A DNA stretch of 40,482 nucleotides from Bradyrhizobiaceae bacterium (lineage in GTDB: Bacteria > Pseudomonadota > Alphaproteobacteria > Rhizobiales > Aestuariivirgaceae). The notes under the pieces were generated by a model. It did not search any database. It was not told the origin of the DNA and saw nothing but the letters and a program-made list of their open reading frames with translations. Position numbers and translations under genes: made by a program. The stretch is from the NCBI GenBank assembly GCA_947475225.1, contig CANJMQ010000033.1:1-40482 (forward strand), read 5' to 3'. Within the stretch, counting starts at the first letter, position 1; each line of letters starts with the position of its first letter. This document shows, piece after piece, positions 24,056 to 32,606 of this stretch.

Positions 24056-24949
24056 CTATTCGAGCGTCCATTGGATGTTCTGGCACTCGAGCGTGAGCAT
24101 GCGGGCAGTTCTCGAGACGTTGACGTTGAGGCGGCGTAGCATGCGGTAAGTGAGGTTGGCGGTTGAGCGGGTGCCATCCCTGGAGATGCCGGCGTGGCGG
24201 TAGTCCCGCATTTCCTTGGTGAAGGCGGCGAAACGTGCGCAGTCGAAGCCCTTCTTGGCCGCGAAGAAGTCGCTCACCAGGCTGTTGTATTCCGCGATGA
24301 AGCGCTTCGCGTCGACCGTCATCTGGGTGCGGTCAAAGCGGTCGGGCTGCTTGGTTGGCCGCTCGATCCAGACATCCCGGATGATTGAATAGTGGCCGAT
24401 GCCCTTTTCCGGCTTCATCCGGTCGGACTTGATGGCGTAGAACTGAACTTCCAGCGGCACGCCACGCAGCGTCACGAGACCCTCGTGCAGGGTCTCGAGA
24501 TAATTGGTGTAGAGCTTGAGCAGTGCGTTCAGGTCTGTCACGTTGCCCTTGTAGGCTGAGGTGTCGAGGAAGACACGGGCGCTGAAATCCGAGTTCTCGT
24601 CATACTCATAGGACACGGTGCTGCCCTGCGTTTCGACGTCCGCGATGCTGAGGCCCTCCATCTTGAGACCGGAGAAGGTCTCGCCCACGATCTCCATGAT
24701 GCGGGCGCGCACATCCGGGCGCAGCTTGTCGCCGTCCCACAGCCGCGGATCGAGATCGAGCGAAAAACTCGTGATGTCATCGATCGCCGCCGCCAGGTCC
24801 TGGTCGCTGCTGGTGACCAGCGGAACGGTTGGCGTGTAGGGTGGGCTGTTCCAGCGCGCCGCGTCAGCAGCCGATGCGGGCAGAACAGCCGCGCCCAGCG
24901 ATGCCAAACACACGAACCCGGCCAACACAATTGCCTTCAGCATTGTCAT
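24056..24949 (-). CDS. Secreted protein resembling phage-type minimal nucleotidyltransferases, catalytic site incomplete
   Basis: A 297-residue protein with a signal peptide (cleavage near LPASA-AD, residue 28), so it should act outside the cytoplasm. The next part resembles a family of small nucleotidyltransferase-fold proteins known from phages and bacteria: LDPRLWDGDKLRPDVRARIM (about 66-85), a GS motif (Gly109-Ser110) followed ten residues later by SDFSARVFLD where the usual pattern is D-x-D, the VPLEVQFY strand (Glu167 as possible third acidic residue) and HYSIIRDVWIERP. The second catalytic aspartate is Ser123 here, so activity is doubtful. The C-terminal 100 residues are helical with two Cys. 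AAGGA precedes the ATG at 24949 by five bases. The similarity is my recollection of motifs, not a search result. Confidence 0.55.
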   Translation of the reverse strand: MTMLKAIVLAGFVCLASLGAAVLPASAADAARWNSPPYTPTVPLVTSSDQDLAAAIDDITSFSLDLDPRLWDGDKLRPDVRARIMEIVGETFSGLKMEGLSIADVETQGSTVSYEYDENSDFSARVFLDTSAYKGNVTDLNALLKLYTNYLETLHEGLVTLRGVPLEVQFYAIKSDRMKPEKGIGHYSIIRDVWIERPTKQPDRFDRTQMTVDAKRFIAEYNSLVSDFFAAKKGFDCARFAAFTKEMRDYRHAGISRDGTRSTANLTYRMLRRLNVNVSRTARMLTLECQNIQWTLE

Positions 24950-25325
24950 GTTCCTTCATCTTGGCCGTCGAGGCCCTCCAAGTGGCGGCCTTCAGCAGCG
25001 TGGCGGCGGCACGGCGGCAGCGGCCAGATTGAGCCGCCGTCTCGTGCATGACCGGCGACTGGCCGTCAATCGGTAAAAACCGCCCTGGTTGTGGAATGGG
25101 CGCTGGACAAGTGTTTGCGGGCATCATTCCCGGCGCGCCTGCCATTCCTTCCAATGGTGTTGAACATTGGTCCAGAGGGTGTCGAAGGGGTCCGCCGGTT
25201 ACGGAACGGTCACTCCGACGCGGCACCTCGGTAAGTCCGCCGAGGTCGCCAACACTGGCGGCTGTTGCCAGCAGGCAGCCGCAGGTGCATTTATGGCTCC
25301 CATGATGAAGACGGACAGCGGCGGC
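24950..25325. other. Divergent intergenic stretch before the second MscS gene
   Basis: 376 bases between divergent genes. The frame of the channel gene continues upstream to 25167 without a convincing start or ribosome site. No strong repeats or terminators were seen. It should contain promoters for both the 24056-24949 gene and the channel gene. Confidence 0.45.
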
Positions 25326-27566
25326 ATGATCAGGCTGGTTGTAATATTCCTGTGGGCGGTTCTCGCGGCGGGAACGGCGGCGGCCGATGGGCCGTGGTCC
25401 GGCGACTGGCAGGTCTCATGGGGCAATGGCGCCGCGCAGGTGAGCCTGCAGCAGGACGGCAACTCGGTTGGCGGCAGCTTAGGCAACGGCCTGATCCGCG
25501 GCACGGTGGTCGGCAACCATTTAGATGGACATCTTGTCTATGACGGAGAGTCCGATAGTCTTTCCGCCACGCTCAGTGCCGATGGCAACAGCTTTGCGGG
25601 AACGTCCGAGTCAGGTGACTGGCTGAATGGCGTTCGTGTCAGGCCCGGCGACAAGCGGGCGGAAGACTTCAAGGTCGATCTCTCCAGCCCGCGCGCCGCC
25701 ATCCGCAGCTTTCTCGTGGCGGCCAGTCTGGCGCGCACCAACAAGAGCTATGCGCTGGTCAACGCGCTCGAGGCAGTCGACTTCGGTACCGACCCCGACT
25801 GGACCTCGCTCGTGTCGCGCTTTTCCGGCGCACAGCAGTTGTTCCAGCTGATCGACCGCGCCACCTTCAACATGGCCACGATCCCCGACGACGAAGAACA
25901 GCCAGAGCTCACCGTCGAACTGCCGGAGCTCGACTCGAAGACAGCCATCACCCTCGACATGCAGCGCGGTGCCGATGGCCATTGGCGCATCATGGTTCCA
26001 TCACCTGAGAAGCTGGGGGCCGCACTGGAGGCCGCCGGCGCCGAACCCGCCGATGGCTATCGCTTGCTGCAGAACCCGCGCGACACCATCCGCGCCTTCC
26101 TCAATGGCATGCGGCATTGGGAAAGCAGTGGCGAGGCAGAGGCGCTGGCGACCATCGACCTGTCGCAGGTGCCGGAGGTGCTGCGCAGCGCGGAGGGCAG
26201 CTTCGTTGCGCAGTACCTGGCGCGCATCCTCAACCAGGTTGGCCACCGCACGATCCAGAACGTGCCCAATTCCGGCACCAGCCGGGAGCCCTTCGTGCTG
26301 TTCGAAATGCCCGCCGGGCGCATCGTCATCCAGCCCGTCGGCACGGGCAAGGACACGCTGTGGAAATTCTCCGCCGAAACCGCTCATGACATTCGCGACC
26401 TCTATCGCGCCGCCGAGCAGTTGCCCAACAACAACGCCCTCGACCCGATTTTCATTCCCTTCTCACCGATGTTCGCCATACGCGACCAGGTCAAGCGCTT
26501 CGCGCCCTACCTGCTGGGCACCCTGCCCGGGCCGGACCACCTCGAATACTGGCAAGTACTTGCAAGCCTCTCCACCTTGGCGATGATCGTGCTCTCGGCA
26601 GTTGTGCTGCGCTGCATCTTCCTGTGGGTCTTCATGCGGCCCAAGCTGAGAAACCATGTCAAAAATCCGCGCCAGCTGGCCCTCGCCCTGGCGCTTGGCC
26701 TGCCCTTCCTCGCAGGGTCCCGCATGGTGCAGCTGTTCGGCCTGCCGGCCGTGGCGCGGCAATACACCTTGCCGGTGGTCGGCACGGTCCTGATCGCCGT
26801 CGTCGGCTACGCGCTGTGGCAACTTGTGGTCTTCGTGCTGTCGGTGCTCGAGGCATTTGCCGAGAAGACCGCGACGCCCCTCGACAACATTCTGTTCACC
26901 TTCGCCGCTGGCTTGGCCAAGCTCGGCATCGTGGTGGGCGCTGTTCTGTCGCTCAGCTACCTTTGGTCACTGCCCACCAGCGGGCTGCTCGCCGGCCTCG
27001 GCATCAGCGGCATCGCGGTGGCCTTCGCCTCCAAGGAGACGATCGCCAACGTCTTTGGCGCCGGCATCCTGCTGGGCGACCGGCCGTTCCGCAAGGGCGA
27101 CCGCATCATCGCCGGCGATGTCAACGGCTGGGTAGAGGCCGTGGGCCTGCGCTCCACCCGCATCCGGACCCTCTATGACAGCCTGCTCGTCGTGCCCAAC
27201 GGCAAGCTCTCCGACATGGTGGTGAACAATCTGGGCGCCCGGCGCCGGCGCAACCTGTCGACCACCGTGATCGTCACCTCAGGCGCCACGCCACAGCGCA
27301 TGGAAGCCTTCACCAGCGCCATCAGGCAGCGCATCGTCGATGATCCCATCTTCGACGGCAAGAATGCAGAGGTGAACATCTCGCGCATGTGGACCGAGGG
27401 CATCGACGTGGAAATCTCCACAATGGTCGAAACCCTCAGCGGCCGGCTGTCACGCGAGGCAACCCACAAGCTCTACCTCGACATCATGCTCATTGCGCAG
27501 GACCATGGCCTGACGCTGGCCCACGCAACCGACCCAGCCGCCGCCGGAGCCGCGGCGGGGGCATAG
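25326..27566 (+). CDS. MscS-type mechanosensitive channel with periplasmic N-terminal domain (copy 2)
   Basis: A 746-residue paralogue of the channel at 21052-23313, with the same order: signal peptide (MIRLVVIFLWAVLAAG), the beta-rich opening domain (GPWSGDWQVSWGNGAAQVSL, then SLSATLSADGNSFAGTSESG), a long periplasmic part, several transmembrane helices from about residue 410, then the pore and cytoplasmic domain (GLLAGLGISGIAVAFASKET, VNGWVEAVGLRSTRIRTL, LVVPNGKLSDMVVNNLG). Aligning the first residues with copy 1 puts the start at ATG 25326; ATG codons at 25293, 25302 and 25305 are alternatives. Its codons are more GC-rich than in copy 1. The stop is only three bases from that of the convergent patatin gene, so transcripts of the two may overlap. 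Confidence 0.9.
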   Translation: MIRLVVIFLWAVLAAGTAAADGPWSGDWQVSWGNGAAQVSLQQDGNSVGGSLGNGLIRGTVVGNHLDGHLVYDGESDSLSATLSADGNSFAGTSESGDWLNGVRVRPGDKRAEDFKVDLSSPRAAIRSFLVAASLARTNKSYALVNALEAVDFGTDPDWTSLVSRFSGAQQLFQLIDRATFNMATIPDDEEQPELTVELPELDSKTAITLDMQRGADGHWRIMVPSPEKLGAALEAAGAEPADGYRLLQNPRDTIRAFLNGMRHWESSGEAEALATIDLSQVPEVLRSAEGSFVAQYLARILNQVGHRTIQNVPNSGTSREPFVLFEMPAGRIVIQPVGTGKDTLWKFSAETAHDIRDLYRAAEQLPNNNALDPIFIPFSPMFAIRDQVKRFAPYLLGTLPGPDHLEYWQVLASLSTLAMIVLSAVVLRCIFLWVFMRPKLRNHVKNPRQLALALALGLPFLAGSRMVQLFGLPAVARQYTLPVVGTVLIAVVGYALWQLVVFVLSVLEAFAEKTATPLDNILFTFAAGLAKLGIVVGAVLSLSYLWSLPTSGLLAGLGISGIAVAFASKETIANVFGAGILLGDRPFRKGDRIIAGDVNGWVEAVGLRSTRIRTLYDSLLVVPNGKLSDMVVNNLGARRRRNLSTTVIVTSGATPQRMEAFTSAIRQRIVDDPIFDGKNAEVNISRMWTEGIDVEISTMVETLSGRLSREATHKLYLDIMLIAQDHGLTLAHATDPAAAGAAAGA

Positions 27567-27569
27567 GCC

Positions 27570-28760
27570 TCAACGGTCGTAGTCTGGCGGTTCCTTGTCC
27601 CAGGCGGCGGGAGTCTGTCCTATCTGGTACCCGAGCTCGTAGAGCGCGCGCATGTAGGCGTTGTCGAACTCGCTCTTGGCCTTCAAGGTGAAGTCCTTGG
27701 GGATCGAGGTGAGGTTGAAGGCCACGCCATCCTTCTGGCACTGCGCATACATGCGATAGGCATCGCCGATCGACTGGTTCTTGATGAGCGTCGAGATCGA
27801 GCGCGCGGCAATCGCCAGCGTCTTGGTCTCGGTCTTCTCGGCCTGCGGCGCGAAGGAGCCGTTCATGATGATGTAGAGGCTGCGCTTGCGCGGGAAGTTG
27901 AGCGCCTTGTCGACGTCCTTCAGCGAGTTCTGCGCCGAGACGAGGAAGGCCTGGGTGGTGGTGCCGCCGTCGACGTGGAGTTCCTCATAGACCTTTCCGT
28001 CGGCGGTCACCTTGATGAGCTGTGGCGGGAACACGCCCGGAATGGCGGCGCTGGCAACGAGCACGTTGCGGAACAGTTCCAGCCGGTCAGGATTGCCGCT
28101 GGCGGCAATGGCCGTCATGTCCCACACCACCGGACGCTGGGCATCGAGGTTGGTGGTGCCGACCAGCAGGCGGCGGCCCTTGCCGCCCTCGATGGCGATC
28201 TTGTCGAGCAGGTCCTGCGTCACGTATTTCGCCACCAGCGCCTTGAGCGGGCTGTTGTCGGTCATGGACGAGCCGAAGACGCCGCTGATGGGGCCCTTCT
28301 TCTTCATCACGTCCTTGTCGTTGATTGTGGTGTAGATCTCCTTCAGCTCGTCGTCATAGGCCGAGCCCAGGAAGGCATAGGGGGCGGAGAGTGCCCCCGT
28401 GCTGATGCCCGTCACCACTTCGAACTGGGGACGCGTGCCAGCCCTGGTCCAGCCATTGAGGATACCCGCGCCATAGGCGCCGTCACCACCGCCGCCGGAG
28501 ATCGCAAGGTAATAGGCGTGGTCGAGCGGGATCGTGGGATCGGCCTTGTGCGCGACCTTGAGTTCGGCGAGGCGCTCGGCAGAGGCCTCGTTCAACTTCT
28601 TCAGCTCGGCATCGCCCCAGTAGCGGATGCCCCTGTAGCCGACGGGCGTCGCATAGCTGTTGACCGGCGCGTCATCGAGGCGCGGCACGTTGGTGCCGCA
28701 GGCGGCGAGCGTCACCAGTATGATGGCGGCGATGAGGGACTTGAAGGAGCGAATAACCAT
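27570..28760 (-). CDS. Patatin-like phospholipase lipoprotein
   Basis: A 396-residue lipoprotein with a patatin domain, predicted lipid acyl hydrolase in the envelope. The signal peptide ends in the lipobox LAAC (Cys21). The patatin oxyanion glycines are in the SGGGGDGAYGAG block (about 88-99), the nucleophile is Ser120 in GISTG (GxSxG) and the catalytic Asp264 lies in the DGG motif HVDGGTTTQ. The later half (YIIMNGSFAPQAEKTETKTL, then ISTLIKNQSIGDAYRMYAQC) is conserved in bacterial patatin lipoproteins. It could hydrolyse phospholipids or related esters at the membrane. It is convergent with the second MscS gene, and the coiled-coil protein at 28837 lies 76 bases upstream on the same strand. 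The ribosome site is weak. Confidence 0.9.
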   Translation of the reverse strand: MVIRSFKSLIAAIILVTLAACGTNVPRLDDAPVNSYATPVGYRGIRYWGDAELKKLNEASAERLAELKVAHKADPTIPLDHAYYLAISGGGGDGAYGAGILNGWTRAGTRPQFEVVTGISTGALSAPYAFLGSAYDDELKEIYTTINDKDVMKKKGPISGVFGSSMTDNSPLKALVAKYVTQDLLDKIAIEGGKGRRLLVGTTNLDAQRPVVWDMTAIAASGNPDRLELFRNVLVASAAIPGVFPPQLIKVTADGKVYEELHVDGGTTTQAFLVSAQNSLKDVDKALNFPRKRSLYIIMNGSFAPQAEKTETKTLAIAARSISTLIKNQSIGDAYRMYAQCQKDGVAFNLTSIPKDFTLKAKSEFDNAYMRALYELGYQIGQTPAAWDKEPPDYDR

Positions 28761-28836
28761 GAGGTTGTCGTTTGTTGAATGAAGCGCCGATTGTCAACCC
28801 GCAAGGCGTTGCCGCGCGGTTCGGGCAACCCGCCGG

Positions 28837-29304
28837 TCAGCGCCTGCGACGCGACGTGAGGTCGGTGATGTCGCTGCCCTCCTCCGTGGCGTCCTGCCCG
28901 GAAGCCTCCTCGGCCGGCGTATCGAGATTGAGGTGGGCCGTCTCTTCCTGGATGCGATGCACCTCGCCATGGATGGACACAAGCTTGCCGCGCAGATCAT
29001 GGTTCTGGTTGGAGAGGGTTTCAACGATGCGATCCATCTGGCGGATCTTCTCGTCCTTGGTGGTGACTTCACTTGTATAGCCCCGCTCACCCGCATCGGC
29101 AAAGGCGCGGAGCTTCGAGAGATGCGATTCCGCGGTCGATGCCAGACCTTCAGCGCCCAGGGCCATGACGACGCAGACAGCGCCCAGCGCGATCGCCTCT
29201 GGCGAAGCACCGGTCTGCCCCCAGAGGTAACCGGCCAGAGGCAAGCTGACCAGCAGGCCAAACTTGAAAAACAACCTGAGACCGCGCCGCCCGTTCACCG
29301 TCAT
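28837..29304 (-). CDS. Two-helix membrane protein with coiled coil
   Basis: A 155-residue protein with two transmembrane segments (about residues 11-29, LFFKFGLLVSLPLAGYLWG, and 33-53, SPEAIALGAVCVVMALGAEG). After them a long helical, charged coiled coil runs through LSKLRAFADAGERGYTSEV, KDEKIRQMDRIVETLSNQNH and KLVSIHGEVHRIQEETAHLN. The tail is acidic with a basic end (TSRRRR). I do not recognise a family. A GGAGGT ribosome site lies seven bases before the ATG at 29304, which supports this frame over an overlapping one. It may be co-transcribed with the patatin lipoprotein downstream. A structural role at the inner membrane is plausible but unproven. Confidence 0.65.
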   Translation of the reverse strand: MTVNGRRGLRLFFKFGLLVSLPLAGYLWGQTGASPEAIALGAVCVVMALGAEGLASTAESHLSKLRAFADAGERGYTSEVTTKDEKIRQMDRIVETLSNQNHDLRGKLVSIHGEVHRIQEETAHLNLDTPAEEASGQDATEEGSDITDLTSRRRR

Positions 29305-29696
29305 GATCGTCCACCTCCCACGGGGACCATCGATACAATCCTTGCCAGTCAGCGCGCTGCATCAGGATCACGCCGCCAACCAATTCACTGATTGGCAAAC
29401 CAGAACGCCGAAACCGGATGCCGCAGCCCGTGTCAGGGCGGCTCCGCATCAAACCAATTTCAGGCACCGGCTTGCGACCGGCACAACACTCGGTATTCGC
29501 TGGCAGAATTAAGCCCTTCGCGCAGTAATAGCGAGCAAAATGTGGGCAGGCTGGGATAATCCATAGCCTTCCAGTGATATCTTGTTATGCAAACATAAAT
29601 TGTGTTTGATACTAAAAAAGAAACATGACCTCAGGCGATCATAATGCGACCTTTACTTCTTTTGTCTACAGGGTCTAACGAGATTGTCGGCGGCCG
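29305..29696. other. Divergent intergenic stretch, AT-rich, with an inverted repeat
   Basis: 392 bases without a supportable gene. The right part (29510-29670) is clearly AT-rich and contains CAAACATAAATTGTGTTTG at 29590-29608, a 6-bp inverted repeat (CAAACA/TGTTTG) with a 7-base centre typical of a dimeric regulator site. It likely holds the promoter of the Cys-rich protein gene at 29697. Confidence 0.5.
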
Positions 29697-30395
29697 ATGC
29701 CGTGTATCGTCATGTGGGGAACTGCCTTGAACCGTTTGATTGCCCTGTGCGCTGTTCTTCTTTTGCTGTTTTCGGTGCCGCTGCCGGCGCAGGCCCAAGA
29801 TAGTTCCGGCTATGCCATCTGCTCAAACCAGACCTATGCTCTATGCGCCTCCGCCTCGGCTTTCGTGTATGCAGGCGTGAGCTATGCCAAGTGCATCATC
29901 AAGAGAGGCGACAGCATCAGCGCCCCGCCGCTCACATTCACCACGCGCAACGGCAAGACCGCAGACATCTGCGACGTGAATCGCGCCGGTGCGCGCAACG
30001 GGTACATGATGAGCACCTTCAGCCTGCCCCTGGAAGTCAGGGCAGGCGGCAAAAAGGCTCTCTACACCTGCCCGGGCGACTCCACCGGTTCATATGCCCA
30101 GTGCGACGGCGGCACCTGCTTCAAGAGCACCAGCGGCCAGTATTTCCCAGGCGTGGGCTTTGTTGCCCGGAATGAGATCATCTGCTCCTGCCCCATTACC
30201 GCGCCCGTGCAGACCGAAGCCCCCGTCAGCTATCAATTCATCGGTCCCTACCCCTGCCAGCCGAGCGCGCTCTCGGTGTGCAATCAGGATGTGGGGAATG
30301 GCACCATCATTCCCGTGGGTTCGCCGCCAGGTGCCGGTCGCGTGCTGACGCTGGCGCTCTACGGGCACTCGTTCCCGATCAACGAGTGCCAGTAG
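29697..30395 (+). CDS. Cysteine-rich secreted protein of unknown function
   Basis: A product of up to 232 residues with a signal peptide (RLIALCAVLLLLFSVPLPAQ, cleavage near AQAQ) and about a dozen cysteines in the mature part, in spaced motifs such as ICSNQTYALC, YAQCDGGTCF and IICSCPIT. This pattern suggests a disulfide-stabilised extracellular domain. I recall similar hypothetical proteins in Hyphomicrobiales, but with no function. Three starts are possible: ATG at 29697, ATG at 29712 and TTG at 29727. Only the TTG has a ribosome-site-like GGGGAA close by and would give a standard short N-region. It is divergent from the coiled-coil gene. The protein is probably exported to the periplasm or beyond. 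Confidence 0.72.
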   Translation: MPCIVMWGTALNRLIALCAVLLLLFSVPLPAQAQDSSGYAICSNQTYALCASASAFVYAGVSYAKCIIKRGDSISAPPLTFTTRNGKTADICDVNRAGARNGYMMSTFSLPLEVRAGGKKALYTCPGDSTGSYAQCDGGTCFKSTSGQYFPGVGFVARNEIICSCPITAPVQTEAPVSYQFIGPYPCQPSALSVCNQDVGNGTIIPVGSPPGAGRVLTLALYGHSFPINECQ

Positions 30396-30636
30396 AACAA
30401 CGCGGTCGCGGCGCCTGACAAGTTGGCAGGCCGCAGGTCGCCCCGCCGCAGTGACTTGCGGCGATGGATTGCTGCGTTGCAACAAGCCTCAGCGTGATGC
30501 GAGCCCGTTTTCACTGTGCCAGGGCTCTCTATCTGCAGTCGCAAACTCGTCGATTGCACCTCGCGTAATGCTGACGTATCATCGTCATGTTATCGAGGCC
30601 GCCCGCTGCGAAATGAGGTGGCCCGACGGGGTTGGA

Positions 30637-31515
30637 ATGGCAAACGATCAGGACGAGACCGGTGGCATGGCTTCCGTGAAGCCTGACTATCTCCCCGGCG
30701 AAGATGCCGGGGCCAGCGGTGGCTTTATGCCGCCGCTGCATATCACCGTGGACATGCCGGACTTCCGCTATGCCAAGCTTACCAGGATCGTCACCGAACA
30801 TGTGCTGCCAAAGCTCGTTGCCCTGCATCAGCCACAGCCTCCCGTGCGGCCGGCCGTCACCCTGCGGGGCGGCGAAATCGCCGAACTCGCCAAGCTGGTC
30901 ATGGGCCCGGACAACGACGACGCCATCAATTATGTCCTGAAGCTCAAGGACGGGGGCGTGTCACTCGACGACCTGCATGCCGAGTTGCTGGAGCCCACCG
31001 CGCGAATGCTCGGGGAATTGTGGGACGAGGACAAGGCCGATTTCGTGGACGTCACCATCGGCGTGTCGCGACTGCAGCGCCTTGTCCATGCGTTCGAGCG
31101 GCTGGGCCAGGTTCCCGACTATGACGACAAGCGGCGCGTGCTGCTGGCAGCAACCCCCGGCGAGCAGCACAGCCTCGGCAGCGCCATCGTGCAGAAGTTC
31201 CTGCGCGCCGGCGGTTGGCACGTGTGGACCTGCGCTTCGCCTGATATCGCGGAACCGGCGGAGATCGTGGCGAAGCAATGGTTCGGGCTCGTCGGATTTT
31301 CGCTGGGCTGCGACGTGCATGTGGAATCTTTGAAGGACGCCATCACCCTGGTGCGCGAACGTTCGCTCAACCCCAAGATCGGCATCATGATTGGCGGCGC
31401 GGCCGTGACGCAAGATCCCGACCTCGTCAACAAGGTCGGCGCCGACGGCACGGCCGCCAATGGCCCCGCCGCCGTGATATTGGCCAAGAAACTGCTCGCC
31501 GAGGGCCTCGTCTGA
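30637..31515 (+). CDS. PpaA/AerR-like cobalamin-binding regulator
   Basis: A 292-residue cytoplasmic protein with a helical B12-binding-2 domain (about residues 75-160) and a Rossmann-like B12-binding domain (165-292). The latter has the E-x-H-x-x-G core (Glu176, His178, Gly181) for the lower cobalt ligand and the GIMIGGAAV strand. In the helical part Trp129 is followed nine residues later by Val139-Thr140, so the W-x9-EH motif of CarH photoreceptors is absent; the PpaA/AerR family has a similar W...DFV.VT pattern. Such proteins act as light- or redox-linked antirepressors without a DNA-binding domain. The ATG at 30637 is preferred, with GGGGTTGGA upstream; the frame is open to 30451. The amidase gene follows 39 bases later. 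Confidence 0.78.
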   Translation: MANDQDETGGMASVKPDYLPGEDAGASGGFMPPLHITVDMPDFRYAKLTRIVTEHVLPKLVALHQPQPPVRPAVTLRGGEIAELAKLVMGPDNDDAINYVLKLKDGGVSLDDLHAELLEPTARMLGELWDEDKADFVDVTIGVSRLQRLVHAFERLGQVPDYDDKRRVLLAATPGEQHSLGSAIVQKFLRAGGWHVWTCASPDIAEPAEIVAKQWFGLVGFSLGCDVHVESLKDAITLVRERSLNPKIGIMIGGAAVTQDPDLVNKVGADGTAANGPAAVILAKKLLAEGLV

Positions 31516-31554
31516 GGCTTGCATCCGCCGCGCGATGCGGCAAGACTTGCCCTC

Positions 31555-32469
31555 ATGACCACCCACAGCCTCACGCCGACAAAACTCCACAACAGCATCG
31601 GCAGCCATGCCCCTGCCCTCACCATCGCCAGCGGCGACACGGTGATGGCGGCCACCGCCGATGCCCACGGCTTCGACTGGCGCGGCGAAAAGATCGCCGA
31701 CCGCCCCAACCCGATGACCGGTCCCTTCTTCATCGAAGGTGCCGAACCCGGTGATGCGCTGCTCATCACCATCCGTAACATCCGCATGACGCGCAAGACG
31801 GGCTGGACCTTCGATGTGCTGAGCCCGAATGTCGTGGACCCCAACGCCGTCCAGCGCTTCCCCGAACGCCGCAAGACCGAATGGCTGATCGACCCTGAAA
31901 AGGGCCGCGCGCAGCTGGCCGAGCCGCCGCCGTCACTCGCCAAATGGTCCGTCGCGGTGGAACCGATGATCGGCTGCTTCGGCGTGGCGCCGGATCTGGG
32001 TCAGGCGATCTCCACGGCCACCAGCGGGCGCTATGGCGGCAACATGGATTACCGCGGCTTCAAGCCCGGTGTGGAGGTGATGTTCCCCGTCGCCGTGCCG
32101 GGCGCGCTGTTCTATTTGGGTGACGTCCACGCCCAGCAGTGCGACGGCGAGATCGTGGGCACCGGCATCGAGACGGCAGCCGAGGTCACCTTCACCGCAC
32201 GCGTGCTGAAGGGCCAGAAGATCGGCTGGCCGCGCGGGCTGAACGAAACCGAGATCTTCACCATCGGCAATGCCAGGCCGCTGGACCAGGCGCTGCAGCA
32301 CGCGACAACCGAGATGCTGGACTGGCTGATGAGCGACTACGGACTGGACGAGGTGGCGGCAAGCCACGTGATGGGGCAATGCGTGCGCTATGACGTGGCC
32401 AATGTGTTCAACCCGGCCTATTCGGTTGTGTGCAGGCTGGGGCGGGCGGATTTGGCTGGACTGGGCTGA
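31555..32469 (+). CDS. Acetamidase/formamidase family protein
   Basis: A 304-residue hydrolase of the FmdA/AmdA type, expected to split formamide, acetamide or related small amides to ammonia and acid. Family blocks include GPFFIEGAEPGDALLITI, WSVAVEPMIGCFGVAPD, YGGNMDYRGFKPGVEVMFPV and the YLGDVHAQQCDGEIVGTGIE segment, whose Asp/His residues form the metal-linked active site. The start at ATG 31555 is favoured over an upstream in-frame ATG at 31519 because it gives the normal family N-terminus; the ribosome site is weak. It lies 39 bases after the B12-binding gene and may share its transcript. A repeat-rich 3' region follows. Confidence 0.87.
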   Translation: MTTHSLTPTKLHNSIGSHAPALTIASGDTVMAATADAHGFDWRGEKIADRPNPMTGPFFIEGAEPGDALLITIRNIRMTRKTGWTFDVLSPNVVDPNAVQRFPERRKTEWLIDPEKGRAQLAEPPPSLAKWSVAVEPMIGCFGVAPDLGQAISTATSGRYGGNMDYRGFKPGVEVMFPVAVPGALFYLGDVHAQQCDGEIVGTGIETAAEVTFTARVLKGQKIGWPRGLNETEIFTIGNARPLDQALQHATTEMLDWLMSDYGLDEVAASHVMGQCVRYDVANVFNPAYSVVCRLGRADLAGLG

Positions 32470-32470
32470 A

Positions 32471-32587
32471 CCAGCCCTCATCCGGCCTCTCGGCCACCTT
32501 CTCCCATCCTTCGGACGGGAGAAGGGGCTGGAACCGACAAAATCCCTTCTCCCGTTGGGTAGCAATGGGAGAAGGTGCCCGGCTGGG
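32471..32587. repeat. Palindromic intergenic repeat with two hairpins
   Basis: Two hairpins share the same 9-bp stem CCTTCTCCC/GGGAGAAGG (arms 32497-32505 with 32517-32525, and 32545-32553 with 32567-32575), all enclosed by CCAGCC (32471-32476) and GGCTGG (32581-32586). A decayed relative lies at 1829-1915. This is a common style of dispersed repeat in Hyphomicrobiales. It may also act as a bidirectional terminator between the convergent amidase and ligase genes. Confidence 0.8.
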
Positions 32588-32606
32588 CGGATCTTGGCCT
32601 CTTTCC

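Noticed and set aside
28794..29261. Alternative minus-strand frame overlapping the coiled-coil membrane protein
   Set aside because: The frame at 28837-29304 has a GGAGGT ribosome site, clear helices and a coiled coil; this one is Arg/Ser-rich shadow.
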